In this document: positions 33,490-44,800 of the stretch, piece by piece | Layout: each line of letters opens with the position of its first letter | Position numbering within the stretch: the stretch's first letter is position 1 | Assembly (NCBI GenBank): GCA_027625915.1 | Contig: JANTQA010000036.1 | Span: 12,793,001 to 12,857,000 of the forward strand | Reading direction: 5' to 3' | DNA: 64,000 nucleotides | Source of the DNA: Anaeramoeba flamelloides | Lineage: Eukaryota; Metamonada; Anaeramoebidae | The notes under the pieces: model-generated | What the model saw: only the letters and a program-made list of their open reading frames with translations | What the model was told of the DNA's origin: nothing | The model's database searches: none | Position numbers and translations under genes: made by a program

Positions 33490-34554
33490 TACAAACAATG
33501 TATAGAATAAAGAAATAATCTGAGAAGTATCCTTTAAAAAATTGTTTTATTTTTGGGAAAAGGTGTGAAATTCGTTCTAGATATACTAAAGCCCAACTTT
33601 CTAAAAAGAAATTTAGGCGAAAAATTATATTTTTTACTATTTTAAAAAAGAAGTCAAAATATTTGACCAACTATTGATTAAATTAAATATATTCCCTTAT
33701 TGAGTTTTAAATAAGAACTTTCGAGATAAGTTACATCTGCAAAGTACTGGTTTTGAAGGACTTTGAATGTGTTTCCGAAATCTATTTTTTATTTTCTGTT
33801 TTTTTTTATTATTTTCTTTTTTTTTGCATGTTTCTCAAATCTTGTTTTCGCAAAATACCAATACAAGATATCTACTTCAAAGTAATGAATTAACCCAAGT
33901 ACCAAATGAACATATTACACGGAAATTTTCTCTTAATGTATCTTCATTTTTCTCAAATTGCTTCAGTATAGTACATTTCACATAAGTTATTTTGATTACG
34001 TTCAGTTTACTTCAGACCAAACCAGAGCAAGTCCAGTATATTGAAGATCTAATCATGAACAAGTTTAATAATTCTTATAATTTTTTACAACCCTTTTTGC
34101 CTTCCCCAAGTCCTGGGGGGGGGGGGGGGGAGGAGGAATCCAAACAGCATAAAAAAATAAAGTGAAATTAGTATAAATAATAAATCGTTTTATTTATTTT
34201 TTTATTGAAGAGGTGAAGATTACATTTGACATACATTTATACTTGAATTACTTTTCAGAAAATTAAGCGTGAACTCATAGATTTCGCCATTATTTATTAA
34301 TAGAAATAATACTTTCAAACTGTCTTGGCTTTATGTTAATTCTTTCGGACGATTCCTTTATTTTTTTTAGAAATACTAATTTTCCATTTTTGGAAAAAGT
34401 GTGTATCCATAAAAAAATTGTTTTTTTTTTGTTTAATTTTGAAGTTGGTGTTAATTACACAAAATATACTTGGGCTTTTTTTTTTTTCTTCATTTGAGAG
34501 GAAGATATTAAAAAATGTAAGATTTCCTTGTTTTCTTTTGATTTTAAAAAAAAA
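33350..34554. other. Intergenic, homopolymer-rich
   Basis: Downstream of the giant gene. It has an A-run of about 31 (33457-33487), a short Phe-rich frame (33767-33985) that does not look like a gene, and the G-run at 34115-34130. Confidence 0.5.
34115..34130 (+). repeat. G16 homopolymer
   Basis: Sixteen consecutive G followed by AGGAGG, exceptional in this AT-rich context. It could form G-quadruplex DNA or could be an assembly-sensitive slippage site. Confidence 0.85.
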
Positions 34555-34995
34555 AAAAAATTAAACTCTCCATTAATTTAAAAAAATAAGTAAAATTCAT
34601 GATTTTTTCCTGATTCTTTTAAATTATGTCAAATATTGGTACTCTACAACACTCTACGGCACTGGTGGCACTTTCCTAATTTCTAAATTTTTGTTTAGAT
34701 ATTTTAATTAAAGAAATAAAGTTTTCTTTATCATTAATCACTGATAAGATAAATAATGAATCTTTGTTTTGAATAATATCAAAGATATTTTTTTTATTAT
34801 TTTTATTATTTGAATTAATTCTTTTATTCCAAAATTTTTGATTTTCTTTATAGAATGGGCAATTCACATAAAAAATGATCAATATCATCATCTGATTCTA
34901 GGTTTTAATTATTTTTGCATAAATTACAAGATTTTATCTGAAAATATTGATCTCATAAAAATATACATGTACATTTAGTTAATTTGTGTGTTTTT
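34555..34995 (-). mobile_element. LINE C-terminus with Cys/His knuckle and tail
   Basis: Read on the minus strand: a CNLC pair, then SDDDIDHF and, after a frame change, NCPFYKENQKFWNKR, which is the C-x2-C...H...C knuckle and following motif common at the C-terminus of LINE reverse transcriptases. DSLFILSVINDKENF and IKISKQKFRN end at the stop at 34676. Immediately after come AGTGCCGTAGAGTGTTGTAG units and an A-type hairpin. Broken by at least one stop and one frame change. Confidence 0.78.
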
Positions 34996-35019
34996 TAATT
35001 TTTAAACTGGGACTCGATA

Positions 35020-35465
35020 CTTTCCATTTCTAGATATTTTTTGTTGTTGGTTTTTTTTTAATTTCAAAAATAAAAAGAAAATCTAAGAAACCATATTTTT
35101 TTCCGGTTGTAAGAGGCAATTGATTTCCTCACTTCAAAATAAATAATAATAAAAAAAAATGTTTTTATATTTTAAGTGTTACGAGAATACAGTTGTTATT
35201 GTTTTGAAAGTTTGAAAGGATAGAGGAAAATCAAAAAATTTATTCAATTTCTTTCAATTTTGGTTAACTTCGACACTCCAAATTACAACCATATCGGTTT
35301 TCTTGTGTTTTCTGTTTTATTTGTACAATCGAGAGATTTTTACAAATACAAAAGAAAATCACAAAAAAACACCATTAACTACCATAATATAAAATAATTG
35401 AGTACAACCTTATATTTTTCTCAATTCATTTAAAATTAAAAAAAAAAACATCAACACTCAACAGA
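35020..35465 (+). repeat. Degenerate LINE-tail hairpins
   Basis: Diverged arms of the B type (TTTTTTTTTAATTTCAAAAA, 35050-35100), a terminal-hairpin-like AAGAGGCAATTGATTTCCTC, then A-type (35205-35280) and C-type arms (TTTTCTTGTGTTTTCTG and AAATCACAAAAAAACACC). This is an older copy than those at 7.4 or 37.3 kb. Confidence 0.55.
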
Positions 35466-35865
35466 ACTTGACAGCACTATACTAGATTTCACAAGAATAA
35501 AATAAAATTATTAACAATGAATAATTTTAACTTTATTAAAAAAATTATCCAAAATTTTAAATCAAGTACGACCTTTCTTAAATTTCAAACTTTTACAAAT
35601 GGATTAAATAGATATTTGTGTATTAAAAAATAAATCTAATAAATTTTATATTTTAAGAATTTTTAAAAATAATTAATCAAGTTTTAAAAAATAAAAAATT
35701 CAGAAAAGATAAGATTAAAAGTAAATAATTATTAAAATTTTATTCAATCAAACACTATTTTATTTGAATATTGTTTTTAATAATTATTGATTTTATTTTT
35801 TTTTCGTTATTATTCAAACTAGTATAAAACTATAAGAAAAAATAATAAACAATTAACCCAAATAT

Positions 35866-38800
35866 TTAAGGGGGTGGAATTACAGCGCGACATGATGGAC
35901 ATTCTAATTTAATTTCTAACCAGTGTGCTAAGCAATTTTTATGATAGAGATGGTTACAAGGAGTGATCATATACTCTTGATTTTCGATATCAATTTCAAA
36001 CATACATATAACACAAGTGTAATCGCTTTCAGAGTTAAGATCAGGTATTGGGTGTGAATAATCATACTTTTTGGGTAAAAACTATAAAATTATTAATAAA
36101 AGACAAAATGAGAAAGAAATAGTCAAAAAAATAATTCACAACAAAAAAAAAGATAAAATGATAAACAATAAATTTCAGAAAAATAAACTTAAAAAAAATA
36201 AAAATATAAATTTTACAATTTGAGGAATAAAAAATCGAGATCCATATATATTTTGAAGATAAATAATAAATACTTGAAGAAACACGATAATGATTAATAT
36301 TATTCCAAATTTTGGTTGTGGTTGGGCATTAAATATATTTTTGGGATAGAAAAGGAGATAAATAGGCATTGCTAATCTTGCAATTGACATTCCAAATAAA
36401 AATTGATTATGGATGGTTTTTTTTGAATCTAATTTTGCATTCAAGATAATTTGAGGCACCCAAAATAAATACAACGTCGCTATCAAAAACTGAAATAAAG
36501 ACGGGAAATTATAAACAAAGAAAAAGCCAAATAGCATTGCGAAATAAAATCTAAAATAAAGTTTGGAAATTTCTCTTCTTGATCCTTCCGTTGTTGAAAA
36601 ATTTTCGGGTCTATTCGATTTCCAAATGAATAACAAATACCGAAGTTCAAAAACTGAAAACAGCATAAAATTAAAAAAGGAAAGAATTGCAAATATTTTA
36701 ACATAAGTCCGATACAGCATGCCTATTGTTAAATGGATACAAAAGATATACCCATCAGCCAAACACTGTATTCCTATTGTTAGTATTGAAACCTTAATTG
36801 CTCGCTATAATCATGTTTAATAATATAAGTAGAATTAGATATATATAATATAAATTACTTTTTTGTTATAATTTAAATAAATAAGAATTATACTCTGAAT
36901 TGTTTTATATATTATTATTTTTTTCAATCATTTCGAATTTTTGGATTTGGAAATACCTCAGAATCCAATCAAATTCATTTATGAAACATATCTAGTAATT
37001 TTTGTAATATTTTTTAAAAATTTATCAAGTTTGATGAATTTTGTTTTACTCAAAGTTGATTTCTTATTTTTTCAAAAAGAAATGGAAAATAAAGAAAAAT
37101 AAATTTTAAACTTATAGTGGAAAAAGGATAGAAAAAGAAATTTTTGTACCAATTATTAATTCCAGATTGTGGAATTTATTATTATTATTGATAATCTTTT
37201 TATCAGGTTTTTATCCCACTCTTTTAATTTGGGAAATGTGCCTTCGCGTGCCCAGACGTGCCGTAGAGTGCCGTAGAGTGTCCAACATTTCAATGATTCA
37301 AAAGAATAGAGTAAAATCTTTGATTTTATTCAATTCTTTTAAATTATGGTGGAAAAGATAACGGTGTTTTTTTTTAGTTTAATAAATTAAAAGAAAATTT
37401 ATAAAATTTTATGTTTATTTCAAAAAGTAAAAAAAAACCTAACGGAACTTTTCTTGATGTTTTTTTTTGTTTTATCTGTTAAGTGTTCTAGGTTTTTTTG
37501 AGGTTTTCTATTTTATTTCTGAAGTTTTCTAGGTTTTTTTACTTTTTGAAATAAATAGAAAACTCAAAAAAACCTAACGAAAAGATATTGGTTTTACAAA
37601 TAAACAGAAAACTCAAGAAAAACTAATAGATATTTTTCAAGAAATGAAAAGAAAAGAAAAACAGAACTTTTTATTTTTATTTCTTAAACTAAAAAAAAAA
37701 CCTAATGGCACTTTATAGGATTCAAAAGAATTAAAGAGAATTTTTTATTTTACTCTCTTTTTTTAAACATTGGAAAATTTAAAAACTGCGGATAATCTTT
37801 AATTTTGGCCTACAAATGATATTTTTTTTTTTTTTATTATAATATTTTGTGTATTTTTCTTCCTCTCTTTTTTTATTTCGATAAAAAAATTCTTTAATTT
37901 TTATTGATGGAGGAAGTGTAAATTACACTCTAAATGTCCTCTTACTTGTTTTCCCTCAAAGGTAATTTAAGAATAAAATCCTACATTTCAAGATTTTTCA
38001 AGGGATAAGATACACCCAAATTTTTTTATGTTTAAAAATCAAAAGTAAAAAATTGAAAAGAAAAAAGAAAAAAAAAAAAAAATAAAAAGAAATTTTTAAA
38101 AAGGGTTTGTAACAAGCAATTGGTAAAAAATCAAAAAAAAAAAAAACAATGCTATCTTTAATTAACAACAACCAAAATTAGAACCACAGCACTTTTGGTT
38201 AATTTAATTTAATTTGATAATTGATCATGAATGTTCACTTAAGGATCATTGTTTAAATTGTTGTAATTTCTTTTTTTTTTTTGATCTTATTTGCTTTAAA
38301 CATTTGGTCATTTTTAGTCTTTGCTTTTTGGTTTTTATTTTCAAGTTACTCATACTTTCATTGTTCAGTTTAACATTATTAGTAAATAACCAATTGATCT
38401 TTTTACTTTTAACTCTTCTTCTCAATATAAAGAAGATCCATCCAGGGCAAAAATGGAAAAAAATCAAAATTTTTTTTAATTATTCCTTTCTCTCGATATA
38501 AAGAATTTTTTTTTTCATTTGAGAAAAGAAGTTGTCAAGTTATTAATTCATTGAAATAATAACAGTTAATTAGTTCAAATTTCAGTTACCCTAATAATAT
38601 ATATATATATATACAAAAACTCCATATCACCCAAAAGACCCGAACCAAAAATGAAAAAATCAATTTTTTTTGTAGAATCAAACAACTCAAGATTTTTTAG
38701 AAATAAGAGAAGTGATAAAATTCGGATTAAGGTTGATTTTCATGAAAGAAAATACCTTAACAAACCATAAAATTTTTAGAAAAAATAAATGTAAAAAATT

Positions 38801-41800
38801 TTTGGGTGACATTTCATTGGAACGTCTTATGCAACATTTCTCAATTCCTTTAGGAAATTAAAATTGTTTACAATAAGATTTTTTAATAGTTATAAATATA
38901 ATCATTTTAAAAGAAATTACATTTGATCAATTTTCTTGTGGTTTATTTGGATTTTTATACAGTTTATTTTTTCAAATTGACTTTCTTAAAAAAAAAATGA
39001 AAAAGAAAAAGAATAAAAAAATTGAATAACTGATCAAGAAAAAAAATGAAAAATTTTACTAAAATTCAAAAAATAATCCAGATCTACAAATTAAAAATTT
39101 ACTTTGTAAGGAATATTGGGGAAAACCCATGCAATTTGTTCTATTTTTTCAATTAAAATACTACCCTTTGTTTGAAAGGATATATATATATACATACATC
39201 ACTTCTTATTGATTTTTAATTGGACATAACAATCTTTTATTTAATATGAGTTAAAGAATTTTTGGGTGGGTTAAGAAAAAAAGTTGATAATTTGGAATTT
39301 TGTTTTTAGATTCGATCTAAAATTAACAATATTTTTAATTTGTTAAAAGAGAGTTTTTTAAATGGTTTTCTTCTTATTTGTTTCTTTATTTATAATGGGT
39401 CAAACAGTGACCAAAAAAGATCAAGGAACAAGTAAACTTTGTTTCTGTCAAATTGTCCCAAAAATATTTCAAATATCAATTTTTTTAATAATTGAGCTGT
39501 TTGAAGATTAAATAAGAAATAAGTAGAATAGTGCACACCAAGAATAGTTGATATAGGTATGAAGTAAATCGAATAAATCAAATCGATTTTCTTAAAAATT
39601 GAAAACCAAAACTCTAAGGATTCTATTGAAAAAAACAACAATGCTCATTTTGATCTTTCAATTGAAGATCAAATAAAATTTCAATAGAAATCAATATGAT
39701 TCCTCTACAATCATTTTCACTGTTACAGTAATATTAGAACAACACCTTTTTGACTAAGTGGCTAGCTATCTTACACTAAAAAAAAAAATTTGCAAATGAA
39801 TTATGTTTCTCTCAAAAAAAATCGAAAAAAAAAAGAAAAAATGTGAAAAAAATGATTTCAATTTTGAAATTTCCTAAATAAATTTTCTTTTCGAATATTT
39901 ATTCAAACATTTAAATCATGTAATTTACTTACCAAAACTAGCCCCTTTGACTAGAAAATGGTTTATTTATAGGCCAAATTTCAATTTTAGGGGCAAACTT
40001 TATTATTATTATTAATCTTTTTTCATTTGTATTTCAAAAAATAAAATGATTACACTATATTTTTATTTGTTAATCTATATTTGTTATTATCTCTAAACAC
40101 TTTAGTAAAATAAATTATTATTCAAAAAAAAAAAAACAATTAAACAATTTTTTTTCTGATGAAAAATCTGCCCTTATTTTTGAAATTAAGCTTATATAAA
40201 CCAAATTCCAAAAATTTTGGCACAGTTAAAATAGTTGAAAGAATACCTATACTACCTTTTCCATTCAATTTGGAAATAATTTTGGTTTTACAAACAATTT
40301 TTTTTGTCTTTTTTGTTTTGTTTTCATTTGCTTTTTTCCAGTTATGTAATCTGTTTATATTAGATCTGGATTTTTTTTTGGAATGATTGATACCAAGGTT
40401 AATGTTTCCGAATGTTTAAATAGAAAAATCATATACAATTAGTTGATGGTATCTTATCATTTGATCGATCAATAATTGTTGGTGAAATTTCAACAATTAT
40501 ACCAATATATTTTTAGATTATCCTTTTTTCATCATTTTGGACATACCAGTTTTTTTTTAAGTTTTATATTTTTGTTGTTCTTTTTTTTTTGTTAAAAAAT
40601 GATTACATCCAAAAAAATTAATACTGAGGTAACTTAAACCTAATTTAATATTAAATTTGAAAAATACAATAAATTGAGATGGTTTTTTTGCCAATTTTTG
40701 ATTTTGTATGTGTAACAAATTTTTGGAATGAGGTTTAGATAAATTAAAAAAAAACATACTGCTTGTGTATTTGTAAATTTAACTTGTTTTGTAAGACTAA
40801 TGATTTGTGTTGCTGATGACTAGATATGTATAAATTAATAAAATATAAAAATTGAAATATAAATTAATAGTAGGTTATTAAATCATTAAATGGTAAATAT
40901 AATTTTAATAATTGTTTATAATAAAACAATAATATGAAGAAGAATTAAAACCAAAAGATAATAAAATAAATACTTACAAGAACAATTAAAAGTACATAAA
41001 AAATTTCTTTTGGGCGTATTTGAGGTTCTTTATAAGGGATTAGGTTTTCAATTTTCAAATTAATATCACAGTTCGGTGAATTCAATGAGCCAAATAGTTT
41101 TATGTCTGTTGTTTGAGAATTTGAATTTGAATCTGAATCTGGTGCATTTTTTTCCATCTTCAGTTTTGCATGAAAATAACACAATTTATAAACACTTGAA
41201 ACTTTAGAAGTTCGATTTAATTCATTAATTAACTTTTGATATTGTGTATCATTCAAATGTCTTCTCCCATTTCTTTTTAACACGTAAATCTCAGGAATCA
41301 ATAACCCATTTATTTCTTGAGATGTTTCGTTATATAGTCCATGAAAATCATATTGAAAAATTTCCGTCATTAAAAAAGATCCATCAAAAAGAAAAGATCT
41401 TCCCTTTTATTTTATTTTTGATTTTGTTATTTTTTTTTTTATTTTTTGTAATTATTTGTTCATAACAAAAATTTTTTTTATTAGTTGATTCGAAATAGAT
41501 TTTTGAAAATATACAAAATTTTCACAAAACTTAAATTATACACGAAGGGTAAACTATAAAGTTTTGCTTTTATTAGAATTTATATTTGACTTTCTTCCAA
41601 TTTTTTATTGATTAAAATAAACTAAAATTGATTTTTTAACAAAGTCAAAACAGTTCAAAGAATCACAATAATACAATTTCCCGAAGTTTGGAAATAATTT
41701 TGTTTTTTGAAAAATATAAAAATCATTTTTTTGTTTTTTTTGTTTTTTGTTTTCATTTTATTTTTTGTATTATGTAACCTGTTTTGTCCATGAAAATTTT

Positions 41801-44800
41801 TTCAAATGATTGATATTGATCTTAGTTCAAGTTGAGTTCTTTAATAAAATAAAAAAAACTTGTATAAAATTAGTTGATGATATCTAACCTTTGATTGATC
41901 GATCAATAATTGTTAATAGAACTCCAAAAAGATTTACCAATATATTTTCAGAAGAAGGTGACCATTTTAAAATACACCATATTCTCTCAAAAATGGTAAT
42001 TTTGAACTTTTTTTGATTTCTATTAACATTATTTGTGAAAAAAATTACAAGGGCAAAATTTAAAATCAAAATTGGAAACAGAATTTTCAAGGTAAAATGA
42101 AAAATTTTTTAAAACCTTTTAGATTTTTTTCTTTTATAGATACCTTAAGTGCCAACTTTAAAAGTTTTATCAAATGGGATAGATTTGGTTAAACAATAAT
42201 GATCATTCAACACCACAGAAAATTTCCAATGATAAAATTCATGAGAAGATACCTTTTGTATTAGAAGTTTTTTTTTTTTCTTTTCAAAGTTAAAACCATG
42301 ATCAATCTTGTAAAAGTAAATTGAATCAAATAAGAAAAGGTTCACACACAAAGTTAATAATTATGTTATTTGCTGCTTTTTTGTTTTTTTTTAAATGTTA
42401 TTGATAAGTCCCTTTCATAGATAAGAACTGTTTGAATCACCAAAATTTGGTGTTTAGTATTAACTCAAAAAATATTTTCCACAATTATTCAATTTTTAAG
42501 CATGGATTTTTGGTCTAGTGATCATTTCATTCGTAGAGTACCTGTACTCTTTTGAAAATTTCAGTAAATGTTCAATTTTTTGATTGTTTTCAAATCTTCA
42601 ACTTATTGAGTGAAAAGGGGAAACGATTATAATCTTGGACTTTTTATTTTTTTGATTTGCCTTGAGATAAATTAATAATAAACGGTTTTACAGTCAAAGG
42701 GTCTTAATTGTGGTGGGTAAATTACATGTGATTTAAATGGTTTGAATGGATATTAGAACAAAAAATTTATTTTGGAAATTTCAAAATTGAAATCATTTTT
42801 TTCACATTTTTTCTTTTTTTTTTCGATTTTTTTTGAGAGAAACATAATTCATTTGCAAATTGTAATTTTATTGCAAGATCAGTAGTCAATTGGTAAAAAG
42901 GTGTTATTCCAATGTTATTGAAATAGTGAAAATGATGGTAGGGAAATCATATTTATTTCTATTAGATTTTTCTTTGATCTCCAATTGAAGATCAAAATGA
43001 ACATTGTTGTTTTTCTCAATAGGGCCCGAAGAATTTGAGTTTTTGAAAATAAAAAATACTTGAAATAATAAAAAAAAATCTAAATTCGGTTACCTATTGT
43101 CCCACTCCTAGAGGTAGTGTCTGGGTTTTTTTTTTTTTTTTTTTAGAAAAATTGAGTTAAATCTTTGTTTTTACTCAATTCTTTCAAATTAAAAAAAACC
43201 TAAATATAGTGGAATACCAATTATTAATCACAGATTGTGGAATTTTTATTTATTATTGATAATCTTTCCATTTGGTTTTTTCCCCTCGTGTGAATTCTGG
43301 GGGGTGTGTATTCAAGTGCAGATAAGTGCCTAACTTTTCCAGGCTTTAAAAGAATTGAATTGAATAAAATGTATGATTTTACTCCATTCTTTTAAATTCT
43401 GGAAAATATAACTGAAAGTGCCTAGGTTTTTTTTTATTTGAAAAATCCCTAAGAAAAAACTTTTCTTAAAACATCTATAGAACATTTTTATAACAAAATT
43501 TTGGTTTATGTGATGATTTTTTCAATATTTTTTGAAAAAATATTCTTATAAAAGGCTAATAGTGCGTTATAAATTTTATAACACATTTTATAACAAATAT
43601 TTATGTTATGAAAGTTGTTATTATAAAATTGTATAACATTTTAAACGTTTACAACACATTTACAACACGTTTATAACATGTTATAAAAAACTTTTTTTAT
43701 TAGGGAATAAACCAAAATTTTTATTGAATTTTCGGTTTATTTCTTACAATAAAAAAAACCTAACAGCAAACAGGTATACTTTTAGTACTCACTCTTGATT
43801 GGAAAAAAAAAAAAAAGATTATTTCAAAATACTTCTTTATAAATATAGATTCATTGGGTGTATTTGTTGGATATTCAAATTATTTATTTTTTATTTCTAA
43901 AAAATTCAAAATAATTTGAAAAATTGTTTAGCCATATTTTCATTTAATTCATCTAATTCAAGTTTTGATTTCAGAAAATAGGATATTTTTTCAATTCTTC
44001 AGAAATGAAGATTTATTGGATGTGTTTGTTTGGTTTGATAATTATTTATTTTTCATTAAATTGTAAAACTCAAAATAATTCTGAATTCATCATTTCAATT
44101 TTTTAAAAATATTTTTTTTTTTTTTTCGGGAGACCTTTTTGTAGTTATTTTTTGATTTCAAGAATTCAATCCTTTTACTTTAAATCTTTGAAGCAATATT
44201 CTTTTTTTTGGTTTAGTTTGATGAAAATATTTTGTAAAAAGAACCTTTGAAAAAAAGTTTTTTAAGAAATAGTTTTTGGTTAAATAATAATAAATAATAA
44301 TGCGAGAGAGAAATTCAAGTGAATTCCTTGTTTGAATAATTCCATCTTAATTAAAAAGATAAAGAATAAATATATTTAAAAAAATTTTTGATTGAATTTT
44401 TTTTATTTTTTTTTCCAACTTGATTTCAACAAGTTTCTTTGGAAAGATGATCTTTCTTGTTTGGTATTCAAAAAGAAAAGATTTATTTTTGAATACATAC
44501 CAATTGGGTCCTTCCCATGTCTATTTTATTGGTTTGTTCAATGATTAATTCCAAACATTCATCATTACACAATTCGAAATTCCAAAACATAATTTCTTGA
44601 AACCAAAAATTGAATCAAAAAAAAGGTCTAAAAAATTAAATATTTTCGACTCTGATTTCCTTTAGGTTCGTTTTCTATTCGCCAATAAGGCAGTGAAGTC
44701 GTATTTTGGTTGCAGAGTTTCAATATCTGGTGGTACAAAAAATAAATATTTTCAGTAAGGATGGTTTCACTCAATTAAAAATCTTTAACAATAGTAAAGT

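Noticed and set aside
39390-39641. 83-codon minus-strand frame as a possible E3 ligase exon
   Set aside because: It has no match to the family, partly overlaps the repeat at 39599, and the 36-nt exon at 36859 fits the membrane segment better.
40159-40386. 75-codon plus-strand frame with a hydrophobic stretch
   Set aside because: Falls inside a non-coding dispersed repeat whose copies at 41620 and 51240 do not keep the frame.
42145-42351. Minus-strand frame considered as an extra luminal exon of the E3 ligase
   Set aside because: Exon 1 joins exon 2 directly in phase, and the joint (FNLE then GRSFLFDGSF) matches the plant FLY1 order without a gap.
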